Shown: in pieces, positions 1 to 6,231 of the stretch
Layout of the letters: the number at the start of each line of letters is the position of its first letter
Position numbering within the stretch: position 1 is the stretch's first letter
NCBI GenBank assembly: GCA_030158535.1
Contig: JAOASV010000246.1
Span: 1-6,624 of the forward strand
Source: Sediminibacterium sp.
GTDB lineage: Bacteria; Bacteroidota; Bacteroidia; Chitinophagales; Chitinophagaceae
Direction: 5' to 3'
Length of the DNA stretch: 6,624 nt
Made by a program: the position numbers and the translations under genes
The notes under the pieces: generated by a model
Told to the model about the DNA's origin: nothing
The model's database searches: none
Seen by the model: the letters and a program-made list of their open reading frames with translations, nothing else

Positions 1-504
1 CACTACAGTACCTGGTACGTCTGCTTGCATTTTTTTAAGCACAGTTGCCGTACCCATTAATATAGAAGTATGCGCGTCATGACCACAAGCGTGCATAACA
101 CCCACTTTTTGTCCATTGTATTCTGTAACTACTTTAGAGGCAAAGGGTAAACTGTTTCTTTCGGTAACAGGTAGGGCGTCAATATCCGCTCTTAGCGCAA
201 CTACTGGGCCTGGTTTGCCACCTTTTAAAATAGCAACAACACCGGTATTAGCAACGTTTTCTTTTACTTCATAACCAATTGAGCGCATGTAGTTGGCAAT
301 GTATTTACCTGTATTAAATTCACGATTGCTTAACTCTGGGTGTTCATGAAAATGTCTGCGCCAGGTAGTTAACTGAGGCGTTACTTCTGCTACTAATGCT
401 GCATATTTAGCAGGGGTAGCGCTTGCCGCCGTTGTTTGTTTTTTTTGCGCTACTGCTGTAAGTGATGTAACAGCAAGTAAAAAGGCTAGGGATACATTTT
501 TCAT
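1..504 (-). CDS. Secreted M20-family amidohydrolase (N-terminal part)
   Basis: This gene reads in from its ATG at 502-504 and is open for 168 codons to the left edge, so its C-terminal part is missing. The protein begins with a typical signal peptide: MKN, a hydrophobic stretch to about residue 17, and a likely cleavage site after AVA at 17-19. The mature part matches the M20D amidohydrolase/carboxypeptidase group (hippurate, N-acetyl-amino-acid and indole-acetyl-amino-acid hydrolases). Visible motifs are WRRHFHEHPELSNREF at 48-63, ALRADIDALPV at 103-113 and MHACGHDAHTSILMG at 137-151. By family knowledge Cys140 and His142 in the last motif are metal ligands; the later ligands and the dimerisation domain lie outside the window. 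It probably removes an acyl group from an amino acid or peptide in the periplasm, but the substrate cannot be told. It starts 24 bases after the mutase stop with only an A/T-rich leader, so it may be the last gene of that operon seen here. Confidence 0.92.
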   Translation of the reverse strand, partial: MKNVSLAFLLAVTSLTAVAQKKQTTAASATPAKYAALVAEVTPQLTTWRRHFHEHPELSNREFNTGKYIANYMRSIGYEVKENVANTGVVAILKGGKPGPVVALRADIDALPVTERNSLPFASKVVTEYNGQKVGVMHACGHDAHTSILMGTATVLKKMQADVPGTVV

Positions 505-528
505 GATAAATAAGTTTATATAATTTTT

Positions 529-2097
529 TTAAAATTCGCCAAACACAGATCTTAATGCGTTTGAGATTTCACCAAGGGTGGCTTTATTTTCAACAGCTTC
601 TACAACCAGCGGCATGATGTTATCAGTGCCTTTTGCTGCAGTAGTAATGGCGTCTAAACAAGCGGTAACCTTTGCGTTGTCTCTATTTTTTTTGAGGGTA
701 TTAATTTTGTCAATTTGTACCTGTCTAATACTATCATCTATTTTAAATGCAATAGTAGTAGGGGCTTCATCGATGGTAAATTTGTTGACGCCAACAATAA
801 TTTTTTCGCCAGATTCAATATCTTTTTGATAGGCGTAGGCGCTTTTTGCAATTTCATCTTGCATAAAACCAGATTCTATGGCAGCTACGCTGCCACCCAT
901 GGCGTCTATTTTTTGAATGAGTTCCCAGGCTTTTTGTTCTACTTCTGCAGTTAAGCTTTCAATAAAATAACTACCCGCTAATGGATCTACGGTATCTGGT
1001 GCACCACTTTCAAACGCAACAATTTGTTGGGTTCTTAAAGCAATACGTGCAGCTTCTTCGGTAGGTAAATTAAGGGCTTCGTCATAACCATTGGTATGCA
1101 AACTTTGTGTACCGCCTAAAACAGCAGCAAGGGTTTGAATGGTAACTCGGCTAATATTATTAAGCGGTTGTTGCGCGGTAAGTGTGGCACCGCCAGTTTG
1201 TGTATGAAAACGAAGCATCATGGCTTTAGGATCTGTAGCACCAAGCTCTTTCATGATAGATGCCCACATGGTTCTGGCTGCTCTAAATTTGGCTACTTCT
1301 TCAAATAAATTATTGTGCGCATTAAAAAAGAAGGAGAGTCGTTTGCCAAAAACATTGATGTCCATTCCTTTTTCGATGGCTGCTTTTACATAGGCTTTAC
1401 CATTGCTTAACGTAAATGCAATTTCTTGAACAGCAGTACTACCAGCTTCTCTAATATGATACCCCGAAATAGAAATGGTATTCCATTTTGGTACATGCAC
1501 ACTACACCATTCAAAAATATCGGTAATGATACGCATAGAAGGTTTAGGCGGATATATATAAGTGCCTCTAGCAGCGTATTCTTTTAAAATGTCGTTTTGT
1601 ATGGTACCTGTAAGCTTGTGCAAATCGGCACCTTGTTTTTTTGCAATTGCCACATAAAAAGCCAGTAAAATAAATCCAGTAGCATTGATGGTCATGGAAG
1701 TGCTAACTTTTTCTAGATCAATACCTTTAAAAAGTATTTCCATGTCATCGATACTATCAATAGCAACGCCCACTTTACCAACTTCACCATCCGCTAATTC
1801 GTGATCGCTATCATATCCAATTTGTGTAGGCAAATCAAAAGCAACACTGAGGCCCATCACACCTTGTGACAATAAATAATGATAACGTTTATTGCTTTCT
1901 TCGGCGGTAGAAAAACCTGCGTATTGGCGCATTGTCCAAAGTTTGCCGCGGTACATATCGGGCTGAACGCCCCTGGTATAAGGGAACTGACCAGCTTGTG
2001 CATTTTCTATGGCCTCTTTATTTGATGCAATATCTGATGCGTTGTAGACGGTTTTGATGTTGATGCCGCTATCTGTTTTTTTACTATCGGAGCTCAT
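529..2097 (-). CDS. Methylmalonyl-CoA mutase large (catalytic) subunit, without B12 domain
   Basis: This is a 522-residue B12-dependent acyl-CoA mutase catalytic subunit that most likely interconverts methylmalonyl-CoA and succinyl-CoA in the cytoplasm (propionate, odd-chain or branched-chain catabolism). The substrate-barrel signatures are WTMRQYAGFSTAEESN (54-69), LSVAFDLPT (83-91), TGTIQNDILKEY (163-174), SISGYHIREAG (209-219) and GGTQSLHTN (328-336). Tyr59, Arg177 and His214 align with Tyr89, Arg207 and His244 of the Propionibacterium enzyme with identical spacing (118 and 37 residues). The Tyr/Arg pair favours methylmalonyl-CoA; isobutyryl-CoA mutase has Phe/Gln there. The protein ends at GEISNALRSVFGEF, where longer family members continue into a linker and a cobalamin-binding domain with a DxHxxG motif. 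It therefore belongs to the split type (McmA1-like) and needs a separate small subunit that is not in this window. The ATG overlaps the stop of the upstream gene. A different short-chain acyl-CoA substrate remains possible. Confidence 0.94.
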   Translation of the reverse strand: MSSDSKKTDSGINIKTVYNASDIASNKEAIENAQAGQFPYTRGVQPDMYRGKLWTMRQYAGFSTAEESNKRYHYLLSQGVMGLSVAFDLPTQIGYDSDHELADGEVGKVGVAIDSIDDMEILFKGIDLEKVSTSMTINATGFILLAFYVAIAKKQGADLHKLTGTIQNDILKEYAARGTYIYPPKPSMRIITDIFEWCSVHVPKWNTISISGYHIREAGSTAVQEIAFTLSNGKAYVKAAIEKGMDINVFGKRLSFFFNAHNNLFEEVAKFRAARTMWASIMKELGATDPKAMMLRFHTQTGGATLTAQQPLNNISRVTIQTLAAVLGGTQSLHTNGYDEALNLPTEEAARIALRTQQIVAFESGAPDTVDPLAGSYFIESLTAEVEQKAWELIQKIDAMGGSVAAIESGFMQDEIAKSAYAYQKDIESGEKIIVGVNKFTIDEAPTTIAFKIDDSIRQVQIDKINTLKKNRDNAKVTACLDAITTAAKGTDNIMPLVVEAVENKATLGEISNALRSVFGEF

Positions 2098-2099
2098 TA
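2095..2099 (-). promoter_or_regulatory. TAATG stop-start overlap coupling two genes
   Basis: Read on the minus strand the five bases are TAATG. The TAA ends the 172-residue membrane protein and the ATG starts the mutase, sharing one A. Such overlaps usually mean a ribosome can reinitiate on the second gene, so the two are very likely on one transcript and translationally coupled. This also supports the chosen mutase start, since family similarity begins about 15 residues later. Confidence 0.75.
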
Positions 2100-2615
2100 T
2101 AAAATTTGTTTTACTTCGAGGCTTAATACTTCGCTTACCAATTGGTGCAAGTCTCCAGATGGGTCATTTGCTAAAAAACTAATGAGTAATCTATTGAGTT
2201 CTCCAGCGGTGGCACCTACAGGAAGTGTTGCAGCTGCTTGGTGTATGAGTAAAATATTTTTTTCTTTGAAATTTGTGACTGCATCCCAAGCCGTTTTTGA
2301 AACATACAATTGTTGGGTAACATTGTGTTCAAATTCTTCTTTAATGGTTGCCACCAGTAGCAGTTGTTGATCGGTAGAGGATATAGTTGAACTGCTTTTA
2401 CCGTCTTGTTGAAGTCGTGATACTAAATTGGGAATGGCTATGCGGTTGGCAAGTAAGATGAGCCTTTCGTAGGCTTGTAATTTTAGTAATTGGGTGTCTT
2501 TGTCTACTGCTTTTGAAGCTACTCCAATTTTTTGTTGAAGATATATGAGGGTAGCTACAAATAGCCCAATGATTACTGCAATGACAACAGTTAAAACAGT
2601 TGTTGTATCAAGCAT
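2097..2615 (-). CDS. Conserved membrane-anchored protein of unknown function
   Basis: This 172-residue protein has no known function. One hydrophobic segment spans about residues 7-26, followed at once by a basic, polar stretch, so it looks like a single-pass protein with a short outer N-terminus and a cytoplasmic body. The body appears mostly helical. Its most distinctive parts are LQAYERLILLANRI (46-59), a polar Ser/Gln-rich loop at about 69-84, and EEFEHNVTQQLYVSKTAWDAV (93-113). From memory these resemble a small family in Bacteroidota, which I believe is called DUF7935, with the YER and EFEHN..QQ.YVS signatures; I could not search for it. It is the first gene of the run leading into the mutase and overlaps that gene by one base. 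Its ATG lies about 14 bases from a -7-like promoter element. There are no metal-binding or catalytic motifs that I can see. A link to acyl-CoA metabolism rests on gene position only. Confidence 0.82.
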   Translation of the reverse strand: MLDTTTVLTVVIAVIIGLFVATLIYLQQKIGVASKAVDKDTQLLKLQAYERLILLANRIAIPNLVSRLQQDGKSSSTISSTDQQLLLVATIKEEFEHNVTQQLYVSKTAWDAVTNFKEKNILLIHQAAATLPVGATAGELNRLLISFLANDPSGDLHQLVSEVLSLEVKQIL

Positions 2616-2629
2616 TTGCTAAATTTTTT

Positions 2630-2637
2630 CAAAAATA
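2630..2637 (-). promoter_or_regulatory. Likely -7 promoter element for the membrane protein-mutase run
   Basis: On the minus strand this reads TATTTTTG, a full match to the TAnnTTTG -7 consensus of Bacteroidota. No TTG or TTTG -33 element is seen at the usual 17-23 base spacing. If used, transcription would begin only about ten bases before the ATG at 2615. The surrounding A/T-rich sequence makes a chance match possible. Confidence 0.42.
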
Positions 2638-2659
2638 AGGCAATCTGCGCTGCTCTTAG

Positions 2660-2667
2660 TAGCTTTG
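2660..2667 (+). promoter_or_regulatory. Likely -7 promoter element for the HesB/IscA-type gene
   Basis: TAGCTTTG matches the Bacteroidota -7 consensus TAnnTTTG in full. It lies 16 bases before the ATG at 2684, giving a predicted leader of roughly 10-13 bases. No clear -33 TTG element is present at the usual spacing. The TAG within it is also an in-frame stop for the downstream gene, which rules out a start further upstream than this site. Confidence 0.5.
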
Positions 2668-2683
2668 CCTAAAATTAGATCTT

Positions 2684-3037
2684 ATGTCTAGCACAACAAT
2701 CACACAAACGGCTCCAGTAACCTTAACAGAGGGCGCAATAGTGGAAATTAAGCGCCTGATGGCAGAAGACGGCTTTGATGCCAACCAGCGCCTTAGAATT
2801 GGCGTTAAAGGGGGAGGTTGCAGCGGTATGACTTACGTACTTGGCTTTGATTTACCCTTACCAGAAGACACACATTTTGAAATAGAGGGGATTGGCTGTA
2901 TCATGAATAATAGCCACCAACTATACCTGTTTGGTATGGAAGTGGACTGGCAGGGTGGACTTAATAGTCGTGGTTTTACATTTAGCAACCCAAACGCAAG
3001 TAAAACTTGCGGATGCGGTACTTCATTTGCCGTTTAG
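2684..3037 (+). CDS. HesB/IscA/ErpA-type iron-sulfur cluster assembly protein
   Basis: This 117-residue protein is an A-type iron-sulfur carrier, which holds or delivers Fe-S clusters (or iron) to target apoproteins in the cytoplasm. The length fits the family. The three family cysteines are present: Cys46 in KGGGCSGMTYVLGF (42-55) and Cys109 and Cys111 in the C-terminal TCGCGTSF (108-115). The region YLFGMEVDWQGGLNSRGFTF (81-100) is the usual conserved core, ending in FSNPNA. An extra cysteine, Cys72, is not one of the family ligands. The first ten residues are a polar, Ser/Thr-rich extension before the conserved VTLTEGA. The sequence does not let me choose between IscA, SufA and ErpA. It stands alone on the plus strand, not inside a suf or isc cluster, between a divergent promoter region and a terminator 19 bases after its stop. 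An in-frame TAG at 2660 and no other ATG fix the start at 2684. Confidence 0.94.
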   Translation: MSSTTITQTAPVTLTEGAIVEIKRLMAEDGFDANQRLRIGVKGGGCSGMTYVLGFDLPLPEDTHFEIEGIGCIMNNSHQLYLFGMEVDWQGGLNSRGFTFSNPNASKTCGCGTSFAV

Positions 3038-3056
3038 TTTAATAACATTTTCCAAT

Positions 3057-3096
3057 AAAAAAGCCTCGCAACTAATTAAAGTGCGAGGCTTTTTTT
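3057..3096. terminator. Bidirectional intrinsic terminator between hesB-type gene and secDF
   Basis: A perfect inverted repeat pairs 3057-3070 (AAAAAAGCCTCGCA) with 3082-3095 around an 11-base loop. The GC-rich core GCCTCGCA is flanked by six A on the left and seven T on the right, so the RNA from either strand forms a hairpin followed by a U run. It lies 19 bases after the plus-strand stop at 3037 and 23 bases beyond the minus-strand secDF stop at 3120, so it can end both converging transcripts. Confidence 0.93.
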
Positions 3097-3099
3097 ATG

Positions 3100-3119
3100 G
3101 AATCTTATATATAAGGTTC
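3100..3119. repeat. AT-rich palindrome next to the secDF stop codon
   Basis: The centre CTTATATATAAG (3104-3115) is a perfect 12-base palindrome. The arms extend to GAA on the left and TTC on the right with one non-matching pair (3103/3116), giving a 20-base near-perfect palindrome. It ends directly before the secDF stop codon and precedes the terminator on that strand. It could be a protein-binding site, part of the mRNA end, or chance in A/T-rich DNA. Confidence 0.45.
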
Positions 3120-6100
3120 TTATTTTTTAGCTGCTTTGCTTAGCTTTTTGTTCTTAGAGAAATCTACTAAGATTGGAGCTGCCACGAAGATAGAAGAGTA
3201 AGTACCAGTGATCACACCCACTAACATAGCAAAGGCAAATCCTTTGGTTACTTCACCACCAAATATGAATAATATTAAGATGGTTAAGAACACCGTTAAT
3301 GAAGTCATGATGGTACGGCTCAATGTTTCGTTGATCGCTTTGTTGATTATAGATGCGTTATCCATGCTTGGGTGTAATCTGCTATCTTCTCTAATACGGT
3401 CGTATACAATGATAGTATCGTTCATACTAAATCCAATAACGGTTAACACGGCAGCAATAAAGTGCTGATCAATTTCTAGTGGGAACGGTACAATCGTACG
3501 CGCAAAACTAAATATGATAAGTGTTACAAAAACGTCGTGTAATAATGCAAATACAGTACCTAAAGAGTATCTCCAATCTCTAAAACGGATAAAGATAAAT
3601 AAGCAAATCACAATCATTGCAATCACTGTTGCTTTGGTTGCACCCGCTTTTAAATCGTCAGAGATAGTAGGTAATACAGTTTGAGAACTTTGCTTGTACT
3701 TACTTTCAAATTCAGTGAAAGTTAAATTAGCAGGTAGTTGTTTTGCTAAACCTGTAAACAACATTTTTTCAACCAACGAATCTACGTTGTTACCCGTTTC
3801 TTTGATTTTGTAAGAAGTGGTAATGTTTAATTGGTTGTTAGCGTTTACTGTTTTGATAATTGGCGCTTCACCAAATGTTGCTTTTAGTTCATTTCTAACT
3901 TCTTCAACATTTACTGGTTTGTCAAACTTAACAGTGTAGCTACGGCCACCCGCAAATTCAACACCTTCGTCAAAACCATTAAAGAAACTCGCTACACCTA
4001 GTACAAAAATCACAGCAGATAATGCGTACGCAAATTTGCGGTATTCAATAAACTTGAATTGTGCTTTTTGGAAGATAGATCTAGAAACACCTGTAAAGTA
4101 TTCGAGGTGTCTATTTTTATTGGTGTACCAGTCAGTAATTAATCTTGAAACTAGGATACCACAGAATAATGATAATAGAATACCAATAATTTGAGTGGTT
4201 GCAAATCCAAGTACTGGACCTAGTCCAAAGTATGCTAGGATAATAGCTGTTAATAAAGTAGTGATGTGACCATCAAGTACTGGCGCTAAAGATCTTCTAT
4301 AACCATCGGTTACAGCTAATGGATAGCTCTTACCTTTAGTTAATTCTTCTTTGATACGCTCAAAAATAAGAACGTTGGTGTCCACCGCCATACCAATGGT
4401 AAGTACCAAACCGGCAATACCAGGTGCAGTTAGTGTAAAACCAAGCGCACTTAAAATACCTACCGTAAATAATAAGTTTAAGATAAGTGCAATGTTTGCA
4501 ACCCATCCTGCAGTATTAAAGTAAAGTAGCATGAGGGCAAAAATCACCAAGAACGAAATGAAGAATGATAAACCACCACCCATAATAGATTCTTTACCTA
4601 GGGTAGGACCTACTTGTTGTTCTTGAACAATTTTAGCAGGAGCAGGTAGTTTACCGCTCTCTAATATTTCAGATAAATCTTGCGCTTCTTTTAAAGAATA
4701 GCTACCACTAATTTGAGAGTTACCAGTTGTAATGGGTTCGTTTACATTAGGAGCAGAGTACACAAAGTTATCGAGTACAATAGCAATTGGCTTACCAGCA
4801 TTTTTTGTGGTCATTTTAGCCCACAAGTTGGTACCCACTTTATCCATATTCATTTTGATCGCAATTCTTCCACGCTCATCATAATCTTGAGAAGCACTAG
4901 AAATATGATCACCTTCTAATTCGGCTTGACCATTGTCTAATGTTTTGATCGCATATAAAGTAAGGATGTCTTTGAACTTAGGATCGGTGCTTGCTTCTGC
5001 TTTACCATACATGAATTGTAGGTTAGCAGGGAATTTTGTTTTCACAAAATCAAGTCTTAAATAACTATTTAAAGTACCAGTATCTTTAGATTGAATATAT
5101 CCGATAGCTGCAGGGAAAACTGGTTTACCAGCACCATCGTTATAAGGTTGTGTGAACTGAACCAAACGCGCAATTGGATTTGCGTTTGCGCTATCTTTTA
5201 ATTTAGCGGTTGCTTTTTTAGCAGCAGTATCTTTTGCAGCAGCTGTATCAGCTACAACAGGAGCGCCTTCTAACATGTCTTGTACTGCTTTATCGGCAGC
5301 AACAATACCATTTTGTAAGTCGGTGCTTTCAAAAGTATATACTTCAAAAAACTGAAGGTTAGCGGTAGATTGTAAATAAGAACGTACACGCTCTTTATCA
5401 TTTACACCTGCTAATTCAATATTGATAATACCTTTTGCTGGATCAGGGTTGATACTTGGAGAAGCCACACCAAAGCGGTCAATTCTCGTACGTAAAATGC
5501 GGTAGGTATTGTTAAACGCAGCAGTTGCTTGCGCTGTTAAATATTCGTTTACCGTATTATCAGAAGCATCAATTTTTACTTTACCATTACTGCGTGCAGC
5601 AAAGTAAGGAGCAAGTTTACCAGTAGGGTTTACTTTTTTAAATTCTTCTTCAAATAAAGTAATAAGGTTAGCGCCACTGTTGGCTTTACGCGCTACAGCG
5701 TTTTCTAATGCTTTATTAAAGTTTGCATCTTTGGTATAGTTGGCTAATGATTTGATTAAACCATCTAATCCTACTTCCATGGTAACACTCATACCACCTT
5801 GAAGGTCTAGACCTAACATCAATTCACTTTCTTTAGCGCTACGGTAGGTAACAAGGCCAAAAGCTAATTTGGTTTCTTTGGTACTATCTAATAAACGAAG
5901 TACTCTTTCCTTTTTAACTTCTGCTAAACTATCAGCATAAATAGCCTGCTTTTCTTTATCACCTGGATATTGTTGTTCAGGTGTTGGAAATCTTTTCATC
6001 CAAGCCTGTGCTTTTTCATCCATTGCTTTTTCGTGACTACGAACAAACCAAGTAAATGATAGCTGGTACAAACAAATCAAAATCAGCGCTATCGCAAAAA

Positions 6101-6125
6101 ATCGAACTAAACCTTTCAGTTGCAT
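3120..6125 (-). CDS. secDF: Fused protein translocase subunit SecDF
   Basis: SecDF is an inner-membrane protein that works with SecYEG and uses the proton gradient to pull exported proteins out on the far side. This 1001-residue protein is a SecD-SecF fusion with about 12 membrane segments. SecD half: one segment at about 6-27, the LGLDLQGGMSVTMEV motif (104-118), a large extracytoplasmic P1 region to about 510, then five segments including GLVLTIGMAVDTNVLIFERI (572-591). SecF half: a segment at about 698-715, the VEFAGGRSYTVKF motif (722-734), the P4 region, then five segments including AVLTVIGFSMNDTIIVYDRI (892-911). Asp582 in AVDTNV and Asp903 in MNDTIIV are the conserved membrane carboxylates tied to proton use. 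P1 contains an Ala/Lys/Asp-rich spacer (about 287-315), and the protein ends in a lysine-rich tail. The fused form at this length is normal in Bacteroidota. It has its own likely promoter and ends at a strong terminator, so it is probably transcribed alone. Confidence 0.97.
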   Translation of the reverse strand: MQLKGLVRFFAIALILICLYQLSFTWFVRSHEKAMDEKAQAWMKRFPTPEQQYPGDKEKQAIYADSLAEVKKERVLRLLDSTKETKLAFGLVTYRSAKESELMLGLDLQGGMSVTMEVGLDGLIKSLANYTKDANFNKALENAVARKANSGANLITLFEEEFKKVNPTGKLAPYFAARSNGKVKIDASDNTVNEYLTAQATAAFNNTYRILRTRIDRFGVASPSINPDPAKGIINIELAGVNDKERVRSYLQSTANLQFFEVYTFESTDLQNGIVAADKAVQDMLEGAPVVADTAAAKDTAAKKATAKLKDSANANPIARLVQFTQPYNDGAGKPVFPAAIGYIQSKDTGTLNSYLRLDFVKTKFPANLQFMYGKAEASTDPKFKDILTLYAIKTLDNGQAELEGDHISSASQDYDERGRIAIKMNMDKVGTNLWAKMTTKNAGKPIAIVLDNFVYSAPNVNEPITTGNSQISGSYSLKEAQDLSEILESGKLPAPAKIVQEQQVGPTLGKESIMGGGLSFFISFLVIFALMLLYFNTAGWVANIALILNLLFTVGILSALGFTLTAPGIAGLVLTIGMAVDTNVLIFERIKEELTKGKSYPLAVTDGYRRSLAPVLDGHITTLLTAIILAYFGLGPVLGFATTQIIGILLSLFCGILVSRLITDWYTNKNRHLEYFTGVSRSIFQKAQFKFIEYRKFAYALSAVIFVLGVASFFNGFDEGVEFAGGRSYTVKFDKPVNVEEVRNELKATFGEAPIIKTVNANNQLNITTSYKIKETGNNVDSLVEKMLFTGLAKQLPANLTFTEFESKYKQSSQTVLPTISDDLKAGATKATVIAMIVICLFIFIRFRDWRYSLGTVFALLHDVFVTLIIFSFARTIVPFPLEIDQHFIAAVLTVIGFSMNDTIIVYDRIREDSRLHPSMDNASIINKAINETLSRTIMTSLTVFLTILILFIFGGEVTKGFAFAMLVGVITGTYSSIFVAAPILVDFSKNKKLSKAAKK

Positions 6126-6145
6126 ATGGGTAAGGGTTTACATAT
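6124..6145 (-). promoter_or_regulatory. secDF leader: start-stop AUG-UAA and weak hairpin at the start codon
   Basis: In the secDF leader the minus strand reads ATGTAA at 6143-6138, a start codon followed at once by a stop, 12 bases before the secDF ATG. The same stretch can fold: ATAT at 6145-6142 pairs with ATAT at 6127-6124, and GTAA at 6141-6138 pairs with TTAC at 6133-6130, with a four-base loop and a two-base CC bulge. The stem takes in the first two bases of the secDF start codon. It is short and mostly A-U, so any control role is inferred. Confidence 0.3.
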
Positions 6146-6158
6146 TTTTTTAGAGCGG

Positions 6159-6166
6159 CAAAGATA
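6159..6166 (-). promoter_or_regulatory. Likely -7 promoter element of secDF
   Basis: The minus strand reads TATCTTTG, a full match to the Bacteroidota -7 consensus TAnnTTTG, 33 bases before the secDF ATG. A TTTA in GTGTTTAGG lies 23 bases upstream and is a poor but correctly placed candidate for the -33 element. The predicted leader is about 25-30 bases. The FKBP gene ends 65 bases upstream with no strong terminator, so readthrough could add to expression. Confidence 0.62.
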
Positions 6167-6231
6167 GGGGAATGACTATAATATAGGCCTAAACACCGCT
6201 TTTTTCATCTAAGTAATTAAAAATCAATTAT

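Noticed and set aside
578..954. Plus-strand open frames of 83 and 79 codons opposite the mutase
   Set aside because: They lie fully inside a clearly conserved minus-strand gene, have no recognisable motif, and read as antisense shadows.
2182..2370. Plus-strand frame of 62 codons opposite the membrane protein gene
   Set aside because: Antisense shadow with no family similarity or promoter; the minus-strand frame shows the conserved pattern.
2931..3143. Plus-strand frame of 70 codons overlapping the end of the HesB-type gene
   Set aside because: It is out of frame with a clear Fe-S carrier gene and runs straight through the terminator hairpin into the end of secDF.
3208..3468. Plus-strand frame of 86 codons opposite secDF
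   Set aside because: Antisense to the conserved SecF membrane segments; its hydrophobic look comes from the complementary codons.
4713..4919. Plus-strand frame of 68 codons opposite secDF
   Set aside because: Antisense to the conserved end of the P1 region, with no own signals.
6176..6186. CTATAATATAG palindrome upstream of the secDF -7 element, considered as an operator
   Set aside because: Only five A/T-rich bases on each side of one central base; such patterns are common by chance here and nothing else supports it.
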